From the NCBI GenBank assembly GCA_029880325.1, contig JAOUOP010000057.1, positions 1-51,074 on the forward strand: DNA of 51,074 bases, written 5' to 3'. This DNA comes from Myxococcales bacterium. GTDB taxonomy: Bacteria; Myxococcota_A; Polyangia; Polyangiales; JAFGIB01. Below are positions 33,961 to 44,943 of the stretch, piece after piece (the first letter of the stretch is position 1; the number at the start of each line of letters is the position of its first letter). The notes below the pieces were generated by a model. It made no database searches, was not told the DNA's origin, and saw only the letters and a list, made by a program, of their open reading frames with translations. A program made the position numbers and the translations under genes.

Positions 33961-36585
33961 TCAGTCTCCGTCTTCGAGGCGCGAGAGGGCGGCGTCGAGG
34001 CGGGCGTCATAGGGGTCGGTGGCGGCGGCGTCGCCGGGGGGAGGCCCTTCGCCGCCCTCGGAAGCGGCCCTGGCGGCCGCGCTGCCACCCTCTGCCCGAC
34101 TCCAGCGCCGGCCCCAGCGAAAGAGCTGCACGGCGAAGAGCGCGATCAACGCCAGCGGCACCGCCCACAGCAGCCTGTCGAGCCCCTCGTCGGCCGGGAT
34201 CGCGATCGATTGGGGACCGTGCTCGTCGCGGTAGGCCTCCTGGACCGCGAGCGGGCTCTTGCCGGCGGCCAACTCGCTCCGGATCGCAGCGCGCGCGTCC
34301 TCGGCCCAGCCGCAAGCGCAGGTCGATAGCGGCAGCCGCTGGCAATCGCCGCACTCGCACAGAAGCCGCGCGAAGAGCTGCTTTTCCTCGGCGTTGCGCA
34401 TGGTGACCGAACCGGCATGCAGGGTGCTCGAGCCCGGATCGTCGGCCCGGGCCTGGGCCGCCGGCAGCCCCAGGAGCGCGCCCGAGGTGACCAGCAAGAG
34501 CGTCATGGCCACCGCCGCCGAGCGCGCCCGGGCGGGCATGCGCAGCTCGCCCAGCACCTCGCGCACCGACGGCGACATGCACAGGGCGGTGCCGAAGACC
34601 ATCAAGAGCCCCCCGATCCAGATCCAGGCCACAAAGGGCCGCACGATCACCCGAAACGTGCCGAGCTTGGACTGGGAGTTGACGGTGTTCATGATCGCGT
34701 AGACGTCTTCGCCGAGCGTGGTGCGAATCGCGACCTCGGTGGTGGTGGTGCCCTGGGGCTTGTCGTAGATGAACTTGGCGGGCGAGACGCGACCGACTTC
34801 CTGGCCGTTCGACAAGAGCGTCATGTCGCTGAAGATCATGCGCCGACCGGGCTCGACCTCCATGCGGCTGCCGTCGTAGCGCACGTCGTAGCCACCCACC
34901 TGCAGACTCTGGCCGGGCATCAGCGCCGCTTCTTTATCCTTGTCGTAGGCGGCGCCGGTGAAGCCGAAGTACATGGCCACAAGGCCCAGGTGCACGAGGT
35001 AGCCGCCGTAGCGGCGCTTGGCGCGCGTGATCAACTCGTAGAACGCCAAGAGCACACCCTCGCCGGCGTTCCTGCGCCGCACGGCCACGCCGCGCCAGAA
35101 CTCCTGCAGGTGCCCGACCAGCACGAAGGTGCACACCGAGCTGGCGATCACGGGCGAGGCGCCGTAGATGGCCGCCAGCACCTTGCCGGTGAAGGTGTCG
35201 TAGATCTCGTCGCCCGCCACGTGGGCCGGATAGCCCAGGGCATTGCCCAGCAGCACGTGGGCGAGCATGACCACGAGCGTCGCGCCGAGCGGCACCCTGA
35301 GCACGCGGCTCAGGTGTGCGCCGGTGGACTTGCGCCAGGCCAGAAGCGGGCCGATGCCCGTCAGCACCATCAGGGTCAACCCCAGGGGCACCATCCACTT
35401 GTTGTAGAAGCCCGGACCCACCGTCACCGTCTCGTCGCGCAGGGCCTCGCTGATCAGTGGCCAGGTGGTGGCGATGAGCACGAAGAAAAGCATGCCCATC
35501 AGGATCCAGTTGTTGAGCAGGAAGACGAAGTCGCGGCTGAGCAGCGAGTCGATGCGGTGCTCGGCGCGCAAAAGCGGCAGCCGCCACACGATCAGCGCCG
35601 CGCAGAAGACCACCAGCAGCACCATGTACCAGACGAAGTAGATGCCGATGCTCGAGCGGGCGAAGCTGTGGACGCTGGCGATCATGCCCGAGCGCGTCAG
35701 GAAGGTGCCGAAGATCGTCATGAAGAACGTCAGGCACAGCAGAAAGACGTTCCAGACTTTGAACATGCCCCGCCGCTCCTGGAGCATCACCGAGTGCAGG
35801 AAGGGCACCCCGGCCAGAAGCGGCATGAAGGCGGCGTTTTCCACCGGATCCCAGGCCCAGTAGCCGCCCCAACCCAGCTCCTCGTAGGACCAGAGCATGC
35901 CCAGCACGTTGCCCACGGCCAACGCCATGAAGGCCCACAGCGTCCAGCGGCGGGAGGCCTTGATCCAGCCGTCGTCCAGGCGCCCGGTCAAAAGCGCCGC
36001 CACACAAAACGCGAACGGAACCGCCCAGCCCGTCATGCCCAGGTAGAGCATGGGCGGGTGGATCATCATCCAGTAGTTCTGTAACAGCGGGTTGAGGCCC
36101 TCCCCGTCGGGCGGCGCGCCGGCCACGGCGGTGGCGAAGGGATTGGCGCTGAAGAGCATCATGACGGCGAAGAAGATCACCACGCTCATCAGCGTCGCCA
36201 GGATGTAGGGCTGCAACTCCGGCAGCTTGCCGCGCAGGGAAAAGGCGCACACCGCCGAGTAGCAGCCGATGAGAAACGCCCACCACAGCAGCGATCCGTC
36301 CTGGCCCCCCCACAGGGAGGCCAAGAGGTACCACCAGGGCATGGCCCGGTCGCTGTAGCGCATCACATAGCGGATGCGGAAATCGTGGGCCTGAAACGCA
36401 TAGGCCAGCACCAGCACCGCCAGGGCCAAGAGCGCCCAGTTGGTGTAGACCCCGGCGCGCACCGAGGGCAAAAGTTCAGGCCGGCCACGACCGGCGACCA
36501 GCGCCACCGCAAAGGTGTAGGCGGCGCTGACCAGGATCGCGCACAGTAGGAGATTACCGAACGCGGGCAGCTCGATAGGGGGCAT
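33961..36585 (-). CDS. ccmF: CcmF-CcmH fusion, cytochrome c haem lyase
   Basis: CcmF with CcmH attaches haem to apocytochrome c at the outer face of the inner membrane. The first ~690 residues are CcmF, with the tryptophan-rich WGGYWAWDPVENAAF motif, haem-ligand histidines (for example in MMIHPPMLYLG and LHSVMLQERRG) and many membrane helices. From about residue 725 the sequence becomes CcmH-like (LFARLLCECGDCQRL, STCACGWAEDARAAIRSELA), followed by a last membrane helix. Normal CcmH has LRCxxCQ; here the cysteines are LCECGDC and CAC, a denser set. Total length is 874 residues against about 650 for CcmF alone. No ccmE or ccmA-D is in the window. Confidence 0.9.
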   Translation of the reverse strand: MPPIELPAFGNLLLCAILVSAAYTFAVALVAGRGRPELLPSVRAGVYTNWALLALAVLVLAYAFQAHDFRIRYVMRYSDRAMPWWYLLASLWGGQDGSLLWWAFLIGCYSAVCAFSLRGKLPELQPYILATLMSVVIFFAVMMLFSANPFATAVAGAPPDGEGLNPLLQNYWMMIHPPMLYLGMTGWAVPFAFCVAALLTGRLDDGWIKASRRWTLWAFMALAVGNVLGMLWSYEELGWGGYWAWDPVENAAFMPLLAGVPFLHSVMLQERRGMFKVWNVFLLCLTFFMTIFGTFLTRSGMIASVHSFARSSIGIYFVWYMVLLVVFCAALIVWRLPLLRAEHRIDSLLSRDFVFLLNNWILMGMLFFVLIATTWPLISEALRDETVTVGPGFYNKWMVPLGLTLMVLTGIGPLLAWRKSTGAHLSRVLRVPLGATLVVMLAHVLLGNALGYPAHVAGDEIYDTFTGKVLAAIYGASPVIASSVCTFVLVGHLQEFWRGVAVRRRNAGEGVLLAFYELITRAKRRYGGYLVHLGLVAMYFGFTGAAYDKDKEAALMPGQSLQVGGYDVRYDGSRMEVEPGRRMIFSDMTLLSNGQEVGRVSPAKFIYDKPQGTTTTEVAIRTTLGEDVYAIMNTVNSQSKLGTFRVIVRPFVAWIWIGGLLMVFGTALCMSPSVREVLGELRMPARARSAAVAMTLLLVTSGALLGLPAAQARADDPGSSTLHAGSVTMRNAEEKQLFARLLCECGDCQRLPLSTCACGWAEDARAAIRSELAAGKSPLAVQEAYRDEHGPQSIAIPADEGLDRLLWAVPLALIALFAVQLFRWGRRWSRAEGGSAAARAASEGGEGPPPGDAAATDPYDARLDAALSRLEDGD

Positions 36586-36760
36586 GACCGCTCAGACCTC
36601 GAGGACAGTGGTGCTACACAAGCGTGCGTGGATCTCGGGGCGCCGTGACCGCGTGTGGGACAGCTGAGGACCGAGGAAGTACAGAGTCATTTCGCAGCGG
36701 ACTCGCATGGCGCACACGGGGTCGCGCCGCCCGGAAGGCGTGTGCGCTCGTGTGACACCA

Positions 36761-36779
36761 CTCTCCTAGGGCAGGAGAG
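36761..36779. repeat. Inverted repeat downstream of dnaK
   Basis: CTCTCCT (36761-36767) and AGGAGAG (36773-36779) form a perfect 7-bp inverted repeat with a 5-nt loop. It lies in the 246-bp gap between the dnaK stop and the ccmF start. No T-tract follows on the minus strand, so a terminator role is uncertain. Nothing else was seen in the gap. Confidence 0.35.
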
Positions 36780-36831
36780 CCCACAAGGCAAGCGCGTATG
36801 CCGAACCTGCCCTGCCGGAAAGCCGGAAACC

Positions 36832-38745
<1,914 letters not shown>

Positions 38746-38889
38746 GGTGTCTTGCTCTCCTGGGGCGCCGGCGGCGCCGTTTTGCAGGCGATCTCAGCGA
38801 CCGCCGGGGAAGAAATCGTCTTCAACTTGGGGTGGGTGTGGGCCGGTCTGGGAGACGCCGGCGGCCTGGCCGACCCCAACGGCGGGGGC

Positions 38890-38917
38890 AACATAAGCAG
38901 TCGGCACCGCGAGTCAA
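38890..38917 (-). promoter_or_regulatory. Putative dnaK promoter
   Basis: On the minus strand TTGACT (38912-38917) precedes TATGTT (38890-38895) with a 16-bp spacer, a housekeeping-type promoter about 145 bp before dnaK. The -35 hexamer and spacer are the same as in the str promoter. Confidence 0.5.
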
Positions 38918-38936
38918 GCAACCTCTGCAGGCAGGT

Positions 38937-39977
38937 TCAGCCCCGCGATGTCGCGGCATTTGTACCAAGTTCGATACTGCGGCGCAGGATCTGGACGTCG
39001 GCGGTGCGGCAGAGCACGACCAGGATCTGGCCGCCAGCCAGGGTGAAGTCGGGGCCGGGGTTGTAGCTGTAGGAGCCATCGGGCTCGCCCACCGCCAGCA
39101 CCAGGGCGTTGGTCTGGTGGCGGATGCCGGTGTCTCGAATGCGCAGCCCCACCAGCGGCGAGCCCTCGGAGACCGGCAGCTCCTCGACGCGCAGGTCCTG
39201 GCTGCGCATGCGGTCGAGGAATTGCACCACCGACGGCCGCACCAGCTCGCTGGCCAGGCGCATGCCGCCGATCAAGCTGGGCGAGACCGTGCAGTCGACG
39301 CCGGCGCGGCGTAGCTTCATGTCGGCGCTGTCCTCGGTCATCTTGGAGACGATGCGCAGCTCGGGGTGCAGGGCGCGGGCGGTGATTGAGACGAAGAGGT
39401 TGTCCTTGTCTTCTTTGAGCGTGGCGGCCAGGCCCGCGGCGCGGCCGATGCCCGCCTGCTGCAGCACGCCGTCCTCGGTGGCGTCGCCGTGCACGTAGAG
39501 CATCTCCTGCCCCACCTCCTCGGCCACGCGCTCCAGGCGCTCCAGGTTGGTGTCGATGACGACGAAGGGCGCCTTGCTGTCGAGCAGCTCGGCGACCACG
39601 TGCACGCCGGTGGCCCCGACGCCCACCACGATGAAGTGCCCTTGCAGCTGGTCGATCCGCCTTTGCATGCGTCGCCTCCGAAACGATCCCTGAATATCAC
39701 CCTCGATGACAAATGCCGTAAAGGTCGAGACGAAGAAGAGCAGGGTGCCGCTGCCCGAGAGGATCAGCAGCAGCGTCCAGATGCGCGCCCCCTCGATCTC
39801 GCTCATGCCCTTGAGGGTCTCGCCGAAGCCCACCGTGGAGAGCGTGATCACCGTCATGTAGAGGCAGTCGACCCAGCTCCAGCGCTCTTCGCCCAGAAAA
39901 CGGTAGCCGGAAGCGCCGATCAGAATCACCACGCCCAGCATGACCGCCGCCAGCAGCAGCTGCCGTCCACGCTCCAT
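38937..39977 (-). CDS. Potassium channel with TrkA-N/RCK domain
   Basis: A 346-residue two-transmembrane K+ channel. The pore helix and filter read YMTVITLSTVGFGETLKG (TVGFGE, a variant of TVGYGD), flanked by helices QLLLAAVMLGVVILIGASGY and TLLLILSGSGTLLFFVSTFT. The C-terminal part is an RCK/TrkA-N Rossmann domain (HFIVVGVGATGVHVVAELLD, then FVVIDTNLERLERVAEEVGQ), followed by a TrkA-C-like domain. ATG 39977 is chosen; GTG 39998 would add seven residues. It sits upstream of dnaK in the same direction but 190 bp away, with the dnaK promoter between. Confidence 0.88.
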   Translation of the reverse strand: MERGRQLLLAAVMLGVVILIGASGYRFLGEERWSWVDCLYMTVITLSTVGFGETLKGMSEIEGARIWTLLLILSGSGTLLFFVSTFTAFVIEGDIQGSFRRRRMQRRIDQLQGHFIVVGVGATGVHVVAELLDSKAPFVVIDTNLERLERVAEEVGQEMLYVHGDATEDGVLQQAGIGRAAGLAATLKEDKDNLFVSITARALHPELRIVSKMTEDSADMKLRRAGVDCTVSPSLIGGMRLASELVRPSVVQFLDRMRSQDLRVEELPVSEGSPLVGLRIRDTGIRHQTNALVLAVGEPDGSYSYNPGPDFTLAGGQILVVLCRTADVQILRRSIELGTNAATSRG

Positions 39978-40093
39978 GGCCGAGTCCGATGTGAGCACAC
40001 CCCTAGCGTAAAACGGCGGGAGCGTTTCGGAAAAGACACTCGCGCGCGGGTGCGCTTGACCGCATCGGGCCACAGGGGCACAAGGGCCGGCAG

Positions 40094-41671
40094 ATGGCCG
40101 CCGCACGCACCGAAGCCGCCGACCCGGGCGCCCCCCCAGCCACTGGCTCGGGCGCCACTCAGAGCGCCACTCAAAGCGCGGGCCGCGGCGTGCTCTTCAT
40201 CACCGCCGCCAAGCTCTACTTCATCGTCGCCGGCTATGCCGTGCAGCTGATGCTACCGCGGCTTCTGGGCAGCCCCGAGCGCTTCGGGCTCTACTCGGCG
40301 GCCATGAGCGTGGTGTCGATCCTGAACAACGTGCTGATCGTCGCCACCATCCAGACCGTCAGCAAGCGCGTCAGCGAAGACCCGGGCGCCGCCGACCATT
40401 CCCTGCGCCAGGGGCTGTCGCTGCAGGCGGTGGTGGGCGCGGTGCTGGCCGGCACGCTGCTGGTCAGCGCGCCGCTTTTGGCCGAGCGCGTGCTGCTCGA
40501 TGCCCTGCTGACGCCGCTCTTTCGCATCGCCGCGGTGGTCGTCTTCAGCTACGCCCTCTATGCGGCCCTGGTCGGCTCCCTCAACGGCCGCCAGCTCTTC
40601 TTCAAGCAGGCCACCCTCGACGTCACCTACACCACCCTGCGCAGCGGCTGCATTCTGGGCGGCGCCGCCCTGGGCTACGGCGCCCTGGGCGCCATCGGCG
40701 GCTTCGCCAGCGCCGCGGTCGGGGTGCTGACCGTGGCGCTCCTGATGGTGGGCGTGGGGCGCAGCGGTCGCCCCCTGGCCATCCGCAGCTGGCTTCTGCT
40801 GATGGCGCCCCTGTGGCTCTACCAGCTGTGCCTGAACATGACGCTGCAGGTGGACCTGACGGTGCTCAAGCGCAGCGTGGCCGACCTGGCCCTCAGCGCC
40901 GGTCAGGGCACGGCCCTGGCCGCCGAGACCGCCTCGCGCTTCGCCGGCTTCTACCGCGCCGCCCAGACCTTCGCCTTCGTGCCCTACCAGCTGATCCTGA
41001 GCGTGACCTTCGTGGTCTTCCCCATGATCTCCCACGCCGTCTCCATCGGCGACGATACCTCCACCCGGGCCTACATCCGCGGCGCCATGCGCTTTTCATT
41101 CATCGTGCTGTTCGCGGTGGCCGCGCCCATCAGCGGCGCCTCGGCCGGCGTCATGCGCATCGCCTATCCCGACGCCTACCTGGCCGGCGCCAGCGCGCTT
41201 TCGCTTTTGTCGCTGGGCATGGTCTGCTTCGCGCTCTTTGTGATCGGCGCCACCATCTTGAGCGGCGCCGGTCGCCCCGGCATCGCGGCGGCGGTGGCGG
41301 CGGTGACGGTGGTGCTGGTGATCGGCCTGAACGTGCTGCTGGTGCGCGCCGCGGGCATCGGCGAGGGCACGCTGGGGGCGGCGGCCACCGCCACCAGCAT
41401 CGGCACCGCCTTTGCGCTGCTGGCCATCGGCTCGGCCGTCTACATGCGCTTCGGCGCCTTCATTCCGTGGAAGAGCGCCCTGCGCACGCTCCTGGCCGCT
41501 GGCGCCGCCTGGCTGCTTTCCCACAGCCTGCCCAGCGACAGCGCGCTGTCGGCCCTGGGGGCGCTGGTCGGCGGCGGCCTGGGCTACCTCGTGACGCTGG
41601 CCCTGGTGGGCGAGCTGGGCAAGACCGAGCTGCAGGCGCTGTTGTCGGTGGTGCGCCGGCGCGGCAGCTGA
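40094..41671 (+). CDS. Polysaccharide/lipid flippase (Wzx/MurJ-like MOP superfamily)
   Basis: A 525-residue membrane protein with about 14 hydrophobic segments, as in the MOP superfamily of polysaccharide and lipid-linked sugar flippases. Characteristic starts are ITAAKLYFIVAGYAVQLMLP and GSPERFGLYSAAMSVVSILN. Internal segments such as ASRFAGFYRAAQTFAFVPYQ followed by LILSVTFVVFPMISHAVSIG fit the Wzx-type core. The N-terminal 35 residues are Ala/Gly/Thr-rich and probably cytoplasmic. No glycosyltransferases are adjacent, so the cargo is unknown. It is convergent with the aminotransferase gene, 14 bp between stops. Confidence 0.85.
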   Translation: MAAARTEAADPGAPPATGSGATQSATQSAGRGVLFITAAKLYFIVAGYAVQLMLPRLLGSPERFGLYSAAMSVVSILNNVLIVATIQTVSKRVSEDPGAADHSLRQGLSLQAVVGAVLAGTLLVSAPLLAERVLLDALLTPLFRIAAVVVFSYALYAALVGSLNGRQLFFKQATLDVTYTTLRSGCILGGAALGYGALGAIGGFASAAVGVLTVALLMVGVGRSGRPLAIRSWLLLMAPLWLYQLCLNMTLQVDLTVLKRSVADLALSAGQGTALAAETASRFAGFYRAAQTFAFVPYQLILSVTFVVFPMISHAVSIGDDTSTRAYIRGAMRFSFIVLFAVAAPISGASAGVMRIAYPDAYLAGASALSLLSLGMVCFALFVIGATILSGAGRPGIAAAVAAVTVVLVIGLNVLLVRAAGIGEGTLGAAATATSIGTAFALLAIGSAVYMRFGAFIPWKSALRTLLAAGAAWLLSHSLPSDSALSALGALVGGGLGYLVTLALVGELGKTELQALLSVVRRRGS

Positions 41672-41685
41672 GGGCTTGGGGCGAC

Positions 41686-42594
41686 TCAGGCAATAGGCGT
41701 CAGCCAGCGGCGAGAGGCCGGGTGCCGACCGGCGTAGAGCATGTCGAGGCGCTCGCTGAGGCGGCGGGTGAAGGGCCCGGGCTGGCCGTCGCCGAAGTGC
41801 ATGTCATCGATGCGCGCGATGGGGCTGATACGCCCCACGCTGCTGGCCAGGAAGGCCTCGTCCATCGACGCCAGCTCGGCTTCGGCGATCGGCTCCTGCG
41901 CCACTTCCATGCCGACTTCGGGCGCAAGCTCGATGCAGGCGGCGCGCGTGATGCCGTCGAGCACCCGCGGCAGCGGCGGCGTCCGCAGGCGCCCTCCGCG
42001 CACGAAAAAGACGCTGGAGGTGGCGCTCTCGGCGACATTGCCGTCGGTGTCGAGCAGCAAGACATCGTCGAAGCCGCGCTGGCGCGCTTCGAGGGAGGCC
42101 AGGTAGCCGTTGACGTAGTGGCCGGCGACCTTGGCCTGGATCGGCACCGTGCGCTGGTCGAGCTTGCGCCAACGTGAAATTCCCACGGCGATGGGCTTGC
42201 CGCGCCCGTCCGCGTTGGCCCGCCGCAGGCCGCCCATGTCGATGGTCAACACCGCCACGTCGACCTCGTCGCGACTGGGGAAGATGCCCAGCTCGGGACA
42301 GCTGTAATAACAGAAGACCTTGGCGTAGCCGTCGCGTACGCCGTTTTCGCGCAGCGTCAGGCACATGGCCTCGCGCAGCTCTTGCAGCGAGTAGCCCGGC
42401 GTCATGCCCATCAGCTCGGCCGAGCGCAAAAGGCGCGCGAGGTGGGCATCGCCAGCGAAGACGCAGGGGCCCTGCGCCGCCTCGGCCACCTCGACCACCT
42501 CAAAAACGCTCGAGGCGCGGCCGAAGGCGTGGGAGAGCAGGGACACGCGCGCTCGATCGCGCTCCACCAGCGCGCCGTTGAGCCAGACCTTCAT
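41686..42594 (-). CDS. Class IV aminotransferase (branched-chain/PabC-like)
   Basis: A 302-residue PLP-dependent class IV enzyme. It shows VPIQAKVAGHYVNGYLASLE, which carries the PLP lysine, then DDVLLLDTDGNVAESATSSV (the family's G.v.E...s.vF segment), RVLDGITRAACIELAPEVGM and DEAFLASSVGRISPIARID. It may be a branched-chain or D-amino-acid aminotransferase, or an aminodeoxychorismate lyase; the motifs alone do not separate these. ATG 42594 (MKVWLNGALVERDRARVSLL) is the natural start; 42606 would add four residues. The longer open frame upstream is antisense-like and ignored. It lies 34 bp downstream of the coiled-coil gene. Confidence 0.88.
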   Translation of the reverse strand: MKVWLNGALVERDRARVSLLSHAFGRASSVFEVVEVAEAAQGPCVFAGDAHLARLLRSAELMGMTPGYSLQELREAMCLTLRENGVRDGYAKVFCYYSCPELGIFPSRDEVDVAVLTIDMGGLRRANADGRGKPIAVGISRWRKLDQRTVPIQAKVAGHYVNGYLASLEARQRGFDDVLLLDTDGNVAESATSSVFFVRGGRLRTPPLPRVLDGITRAACIELAPEVGMEVAQEPIAEAELASMDEAFLASSVGRISPIARIDDMHFGDGQPGPFTRRLSERLDMLYAGRHPASRRWLTPIA

Positions 42595-42628
42595 CGGTAC
42601 GAGCATGCCACAGCGGGCCGGCCGGCGA

Positions 42629-44029
42629 TCACGGGGCCAGACCGGCGGCGCGGCGCTTTTCCATCCAGGCGCGGGCCGCGGGCGAGAGCATGGCCGGATT
42701 GACGGCCTTCTTGCCGGAGCTGCCCTGCTGGGGTGGTGGCGCGCTTCCGTAGCCACCACCCTGGGGCGCCGAGCCGTAGGCCGGCTGGCCGTAGCCCGCG
42801 GATGGCTGCTGCCCATAGCCCGCAGCCGGTGCTGGCGCCGGCGCCTGGGCGGGCCAAGCAGCCTGCTGCGGGGGAGCGTAGCCGTTGGGCTGGCCACCGT
42901 AGCCGGTGTTGGCATTGGCGCCGTAGCCATAGGCGGGCGCGGGTTTGGCGGCGGCCTGTTGGCGGGCCATGGCCGCCTGCTTGGCCTGACGCTCGCGCTC
43001 CATGGCCGCCTCGCGCGCCATCCGCTGCTGCTCGGCCTCGCGCTGGCGCGCCATCTCCGCCAGCTTGCGCTGGGCCTCGGCCTCTTCTTCCTGGCGCTTG
43101 CGCGCTTCCTCGGCCCGGCGCTCCACCACCAGCTGGCGCTGGCGTTCGAGCTCCTCGGCGCGCGTCTTGGCCTTCTCGATGGCGGCCAGCTTGGCATCCT
43201 GCAGGCGCTGTTGCTCGTGCTCGCGGCGCTTGATCGCCAACTCCCGGTGACGCACCAGCCCGTCGGCGCGGGCCTTCTGGCGCTCGAGGGCCAGCTCGCG
43301 CTGGGCGTAGAGCCGCTGTTCGAGGCGCGCCTGCTCACTGAGCACCGGACCCAGCTTGGGCCAGAAGTCGGCATGCATGGTGGCTGCCAAGCTGGCGTCG
43401 TCACGGCCGCTGACATCCAGGCTGCCGCGCGGGACGTCGTGCTTGTCGGTGATGCGAATGCGCACGCCGCCGGGGCCTGGGGCGAGCTCCACCCAGGCGA
43501 ATAGGCCCAACTCCGCGGCCAACAGCTTGCGGCCGCGGGAGCTGTCGGGGCCGACGCCGATGCGGTTGGCCACCACGTCCACGTCGGAGCTGCCGATCAC
43601 CTCGAGTTCCGTGTGGGCCGACAGCTCCTCCAGCAGCGCCATGCGCGCGCTGGAGTCGCGGGGCAACTCCCCGTCGACCACCGCCACCTTGCGCACGCCC
43701 ACCGGCTCGGGCGGCGCCAGGATGCCCGGCTGCAGGGGCCGCTCGCCCTTGGGCTTTTCGGCGCCATCGCCGCCGAGCACCAAATCCCGGTCGGCGGCAT
43801 CGCGCGCGTTCTTGGCCGGGGCCGGACCGCGGCCGGAGCGGGCGCGCTTCTTGGACCCGCGGGGCGCCGGGCCGGCCTTCTTGCCGCCGTCATCGAAGAG
43901 CCCGTCGACCAGGGAATCGGTCTCGTTGGCCAGGGCGTTTTCGGCCTGCACGCCCGCGGCCGGCGCCCACAGCAGCAGCGCCAGCGCACCCAGCCCGAGC
44001 GGCAGGATGCCTCGACGGGCGGCGCTCAT
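42629..44029 (-). CDS. Secreted coiled-coil protein of unknown function
   Basis: A 466-residue protein, not recognised. A signal peptide (GILPLGLGALALLLWAPAAG) is followed by a Lys/Arg/Ala-rich linker. A globular part comes next (VRKVAVVDGELPRDSSARMA, then ELSAHTELEVIGSSDVDVVA), resembling a periplasmic sensor. A long Glu/Arg/Gln coiled coil runs over about residues 255-375 with repeats of the kind REAEQQRMAREAAMERERQA, and the tail is Tyr/Gly/Pro/Gln-rich (AGYGQQPSAGYGQPAYG). Start ATG 44029 overlaps the upstream lipoprotein stop by 4 bp. The layout suggests a cell-envelope structural or adaptor protein; no more can be said. Confidence 0.75.
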   Translation of the reverse strand: MSAARRGILPLGLGALALLLWAPAAGVQAENALANETDSLVDGLFDDGGKKAGPAPRGSKKRARSGRGPAPAKNARDAADRDLVLGGDGAEKPKGERPLQPGILAPPEPVGVRKVAVVDGELPRDSSARMALLEELSAHTELEVIGSSDVDVVANRIGVGPDSSRGRKLLAAELGLFAWVELAPGPGGVRIRITDKHDVPRGSLDVSGRDDASLAATMHADFWPKLGPVLSEQARLEQRLYAQRELALERQKARADGLVRHRELAIKRREHEQQRLQDAKLAAIEKAKTRAEELERQRQLVVERRAEEARKRQEEEAEAQRKLAEMARQREAEQQRMAREAAMERERQAKQAAMARQQAAAKPAPAYGYGANANTGYGGQPNGYAPPQQAAWPAQAPAPAPAAGYGQQPSAGYGQPAYGSAPQGGGYGSAPPPQQGSSGKKAVNPAMLSPAARAWMEKRRAAGLAP

Positions 44030-44772
44030 GGCTGCACCCACAGCATGGCCGAGCGCCAGCGCTTCTCGGGCGGATCAAAGTGATAGGTCACGCGCGAAAG
44101 CCGTCCGCGCTCGAACTCGAAGGCGAGCTGCCCGTGCTCGGTGTTGAAAAAGCCCACGCCGCTTTTCTTCAGGTCGCCCTCCACCAGATGCCAGTCACCC
44201 AAAAACGCGTGCACCAGGCTGGGCTCGCTCACCACCTTGTCGGCATGGGCGCCGACCGTGAGCTCGCCAACGACCGGACGCTTCTTGCCTCCCAGGGCGG
44301 CCGGCGCCGGCAGCTCGCAGCTCAGCGACAGCGGCACGCGTTCGATCTCGGTCTCCTCGATGCCGTGAAAGGTGCAGCCCAGGGCCGGCAGGCGCTCTTC
44401 CCAGTGCTTGACGCCGTGCTCATCCTCGAAGTTCTCCAGCGTCGCCTCGGAGTAGTTATCGTGGCGCAGCTTTAGGATCCCGCGCGAGGCCTGGCCCTCG
44501 GCCCACAGCGGATAGCCGTAGATGTGGGGCACGGGCACGCCATCGCGGCCGTCGTCGACCACCACGACGCTGACGATGGGCGCGGTCTTCTTGTCGCGCA
44601 CCGCCGTCGTATCCCACGGCATCTCGACCATCACGGCCTTGCGCGGCGATTCACCGCCCGCGCTCTCGCCGTCTCCGTCGCCGGAGGAACCCTCGCCGCC
44701 GAGCAGGCCACAGCCCGCCACGAAGGTCGTGATGGCCACACACACCGCCATCCATGGATGCCGGCAACCCAC
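44026..44772 (-). CDS. Lipoprotein of unknown function
   Basis: A 248-residue lipoprotein. Start GTG 44772 has GGAAG about 7 bp upstream and gives VGCRHPWMAVCVAITTFVAG followed by the lipobox Cys (FVAGC). An ATG at 44808 would give an over-long signal peptide. The mature protein begins with Gly/Asp-rich sequence and contains a beta-rich domain (APIVSVVVVDDGRDGVPVPH, then LVEGDLKKSGVGFFNTEHGQ). Its stop overlaps the start of the coiled-coil gene (ATGA), so the two are translationally coupled and probably act together in the envelope. Confidence 0.78.
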   Translation of the reverse strand: MGCRHPWMAVCVAITTFVAGCGLLGGEGSSGDGDGESAGGESPRKAVMVEMPWDTTAVRDKKTAPIVSVVVVDDGRDGVPVPHIYGYPLWAEGQASRGILKLRHDNYSEATLENFEDEHGVKHWEERLPALGCTFHGIEETEIERVPLSLSCELPAPAALGGKKRPVVGELTVGAHADKVVSEPSLVHAFLGDWHLVEGDLKKSGVGFFNTEHGQLAFEFERGRLSRVTYHFDPPEKRWRSAMLWVQP

Positions 44773-44943
44773 CTTATTCTTCCGCAATACCACGAGAACC
44801 ACCTGCACCCACCCTGACGCAGTTGCCCACCGGCTTCAACCCATGCTGCCGAAAAGTGCGCAAAAATACGCTCAATTGGCCGGATCGGGCAGCAGAAAGC
44901 CTGAAGCACGCGAGTTATTCGCGCCTCAGTCGAAGCACACGCG

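Noticed and set aside
34417..36084. Open plus-strand frame of 555 codons opposite ccmF
   Set aside because: Composition is His/Gln/Glu-rich nonsense typical of the reverse strand of a membrane protein; ccmF explains the region.
38746..38936. CIRCE element (HrcA site) expected before dnaK
   Set aside because: No TTAGCACTC/GAGTGCTAA-type inverted repeat was found; a sigma-70-like promoter is the only signal.
42606..43416. Extension of the aminotransferase frame upstream by about 270 codons
   Set aside because: This part is Pro/Ser/Arg-rich and lies over the coiled-coil gene in another frame of the same strand; the enzyme fold starts at 42594.
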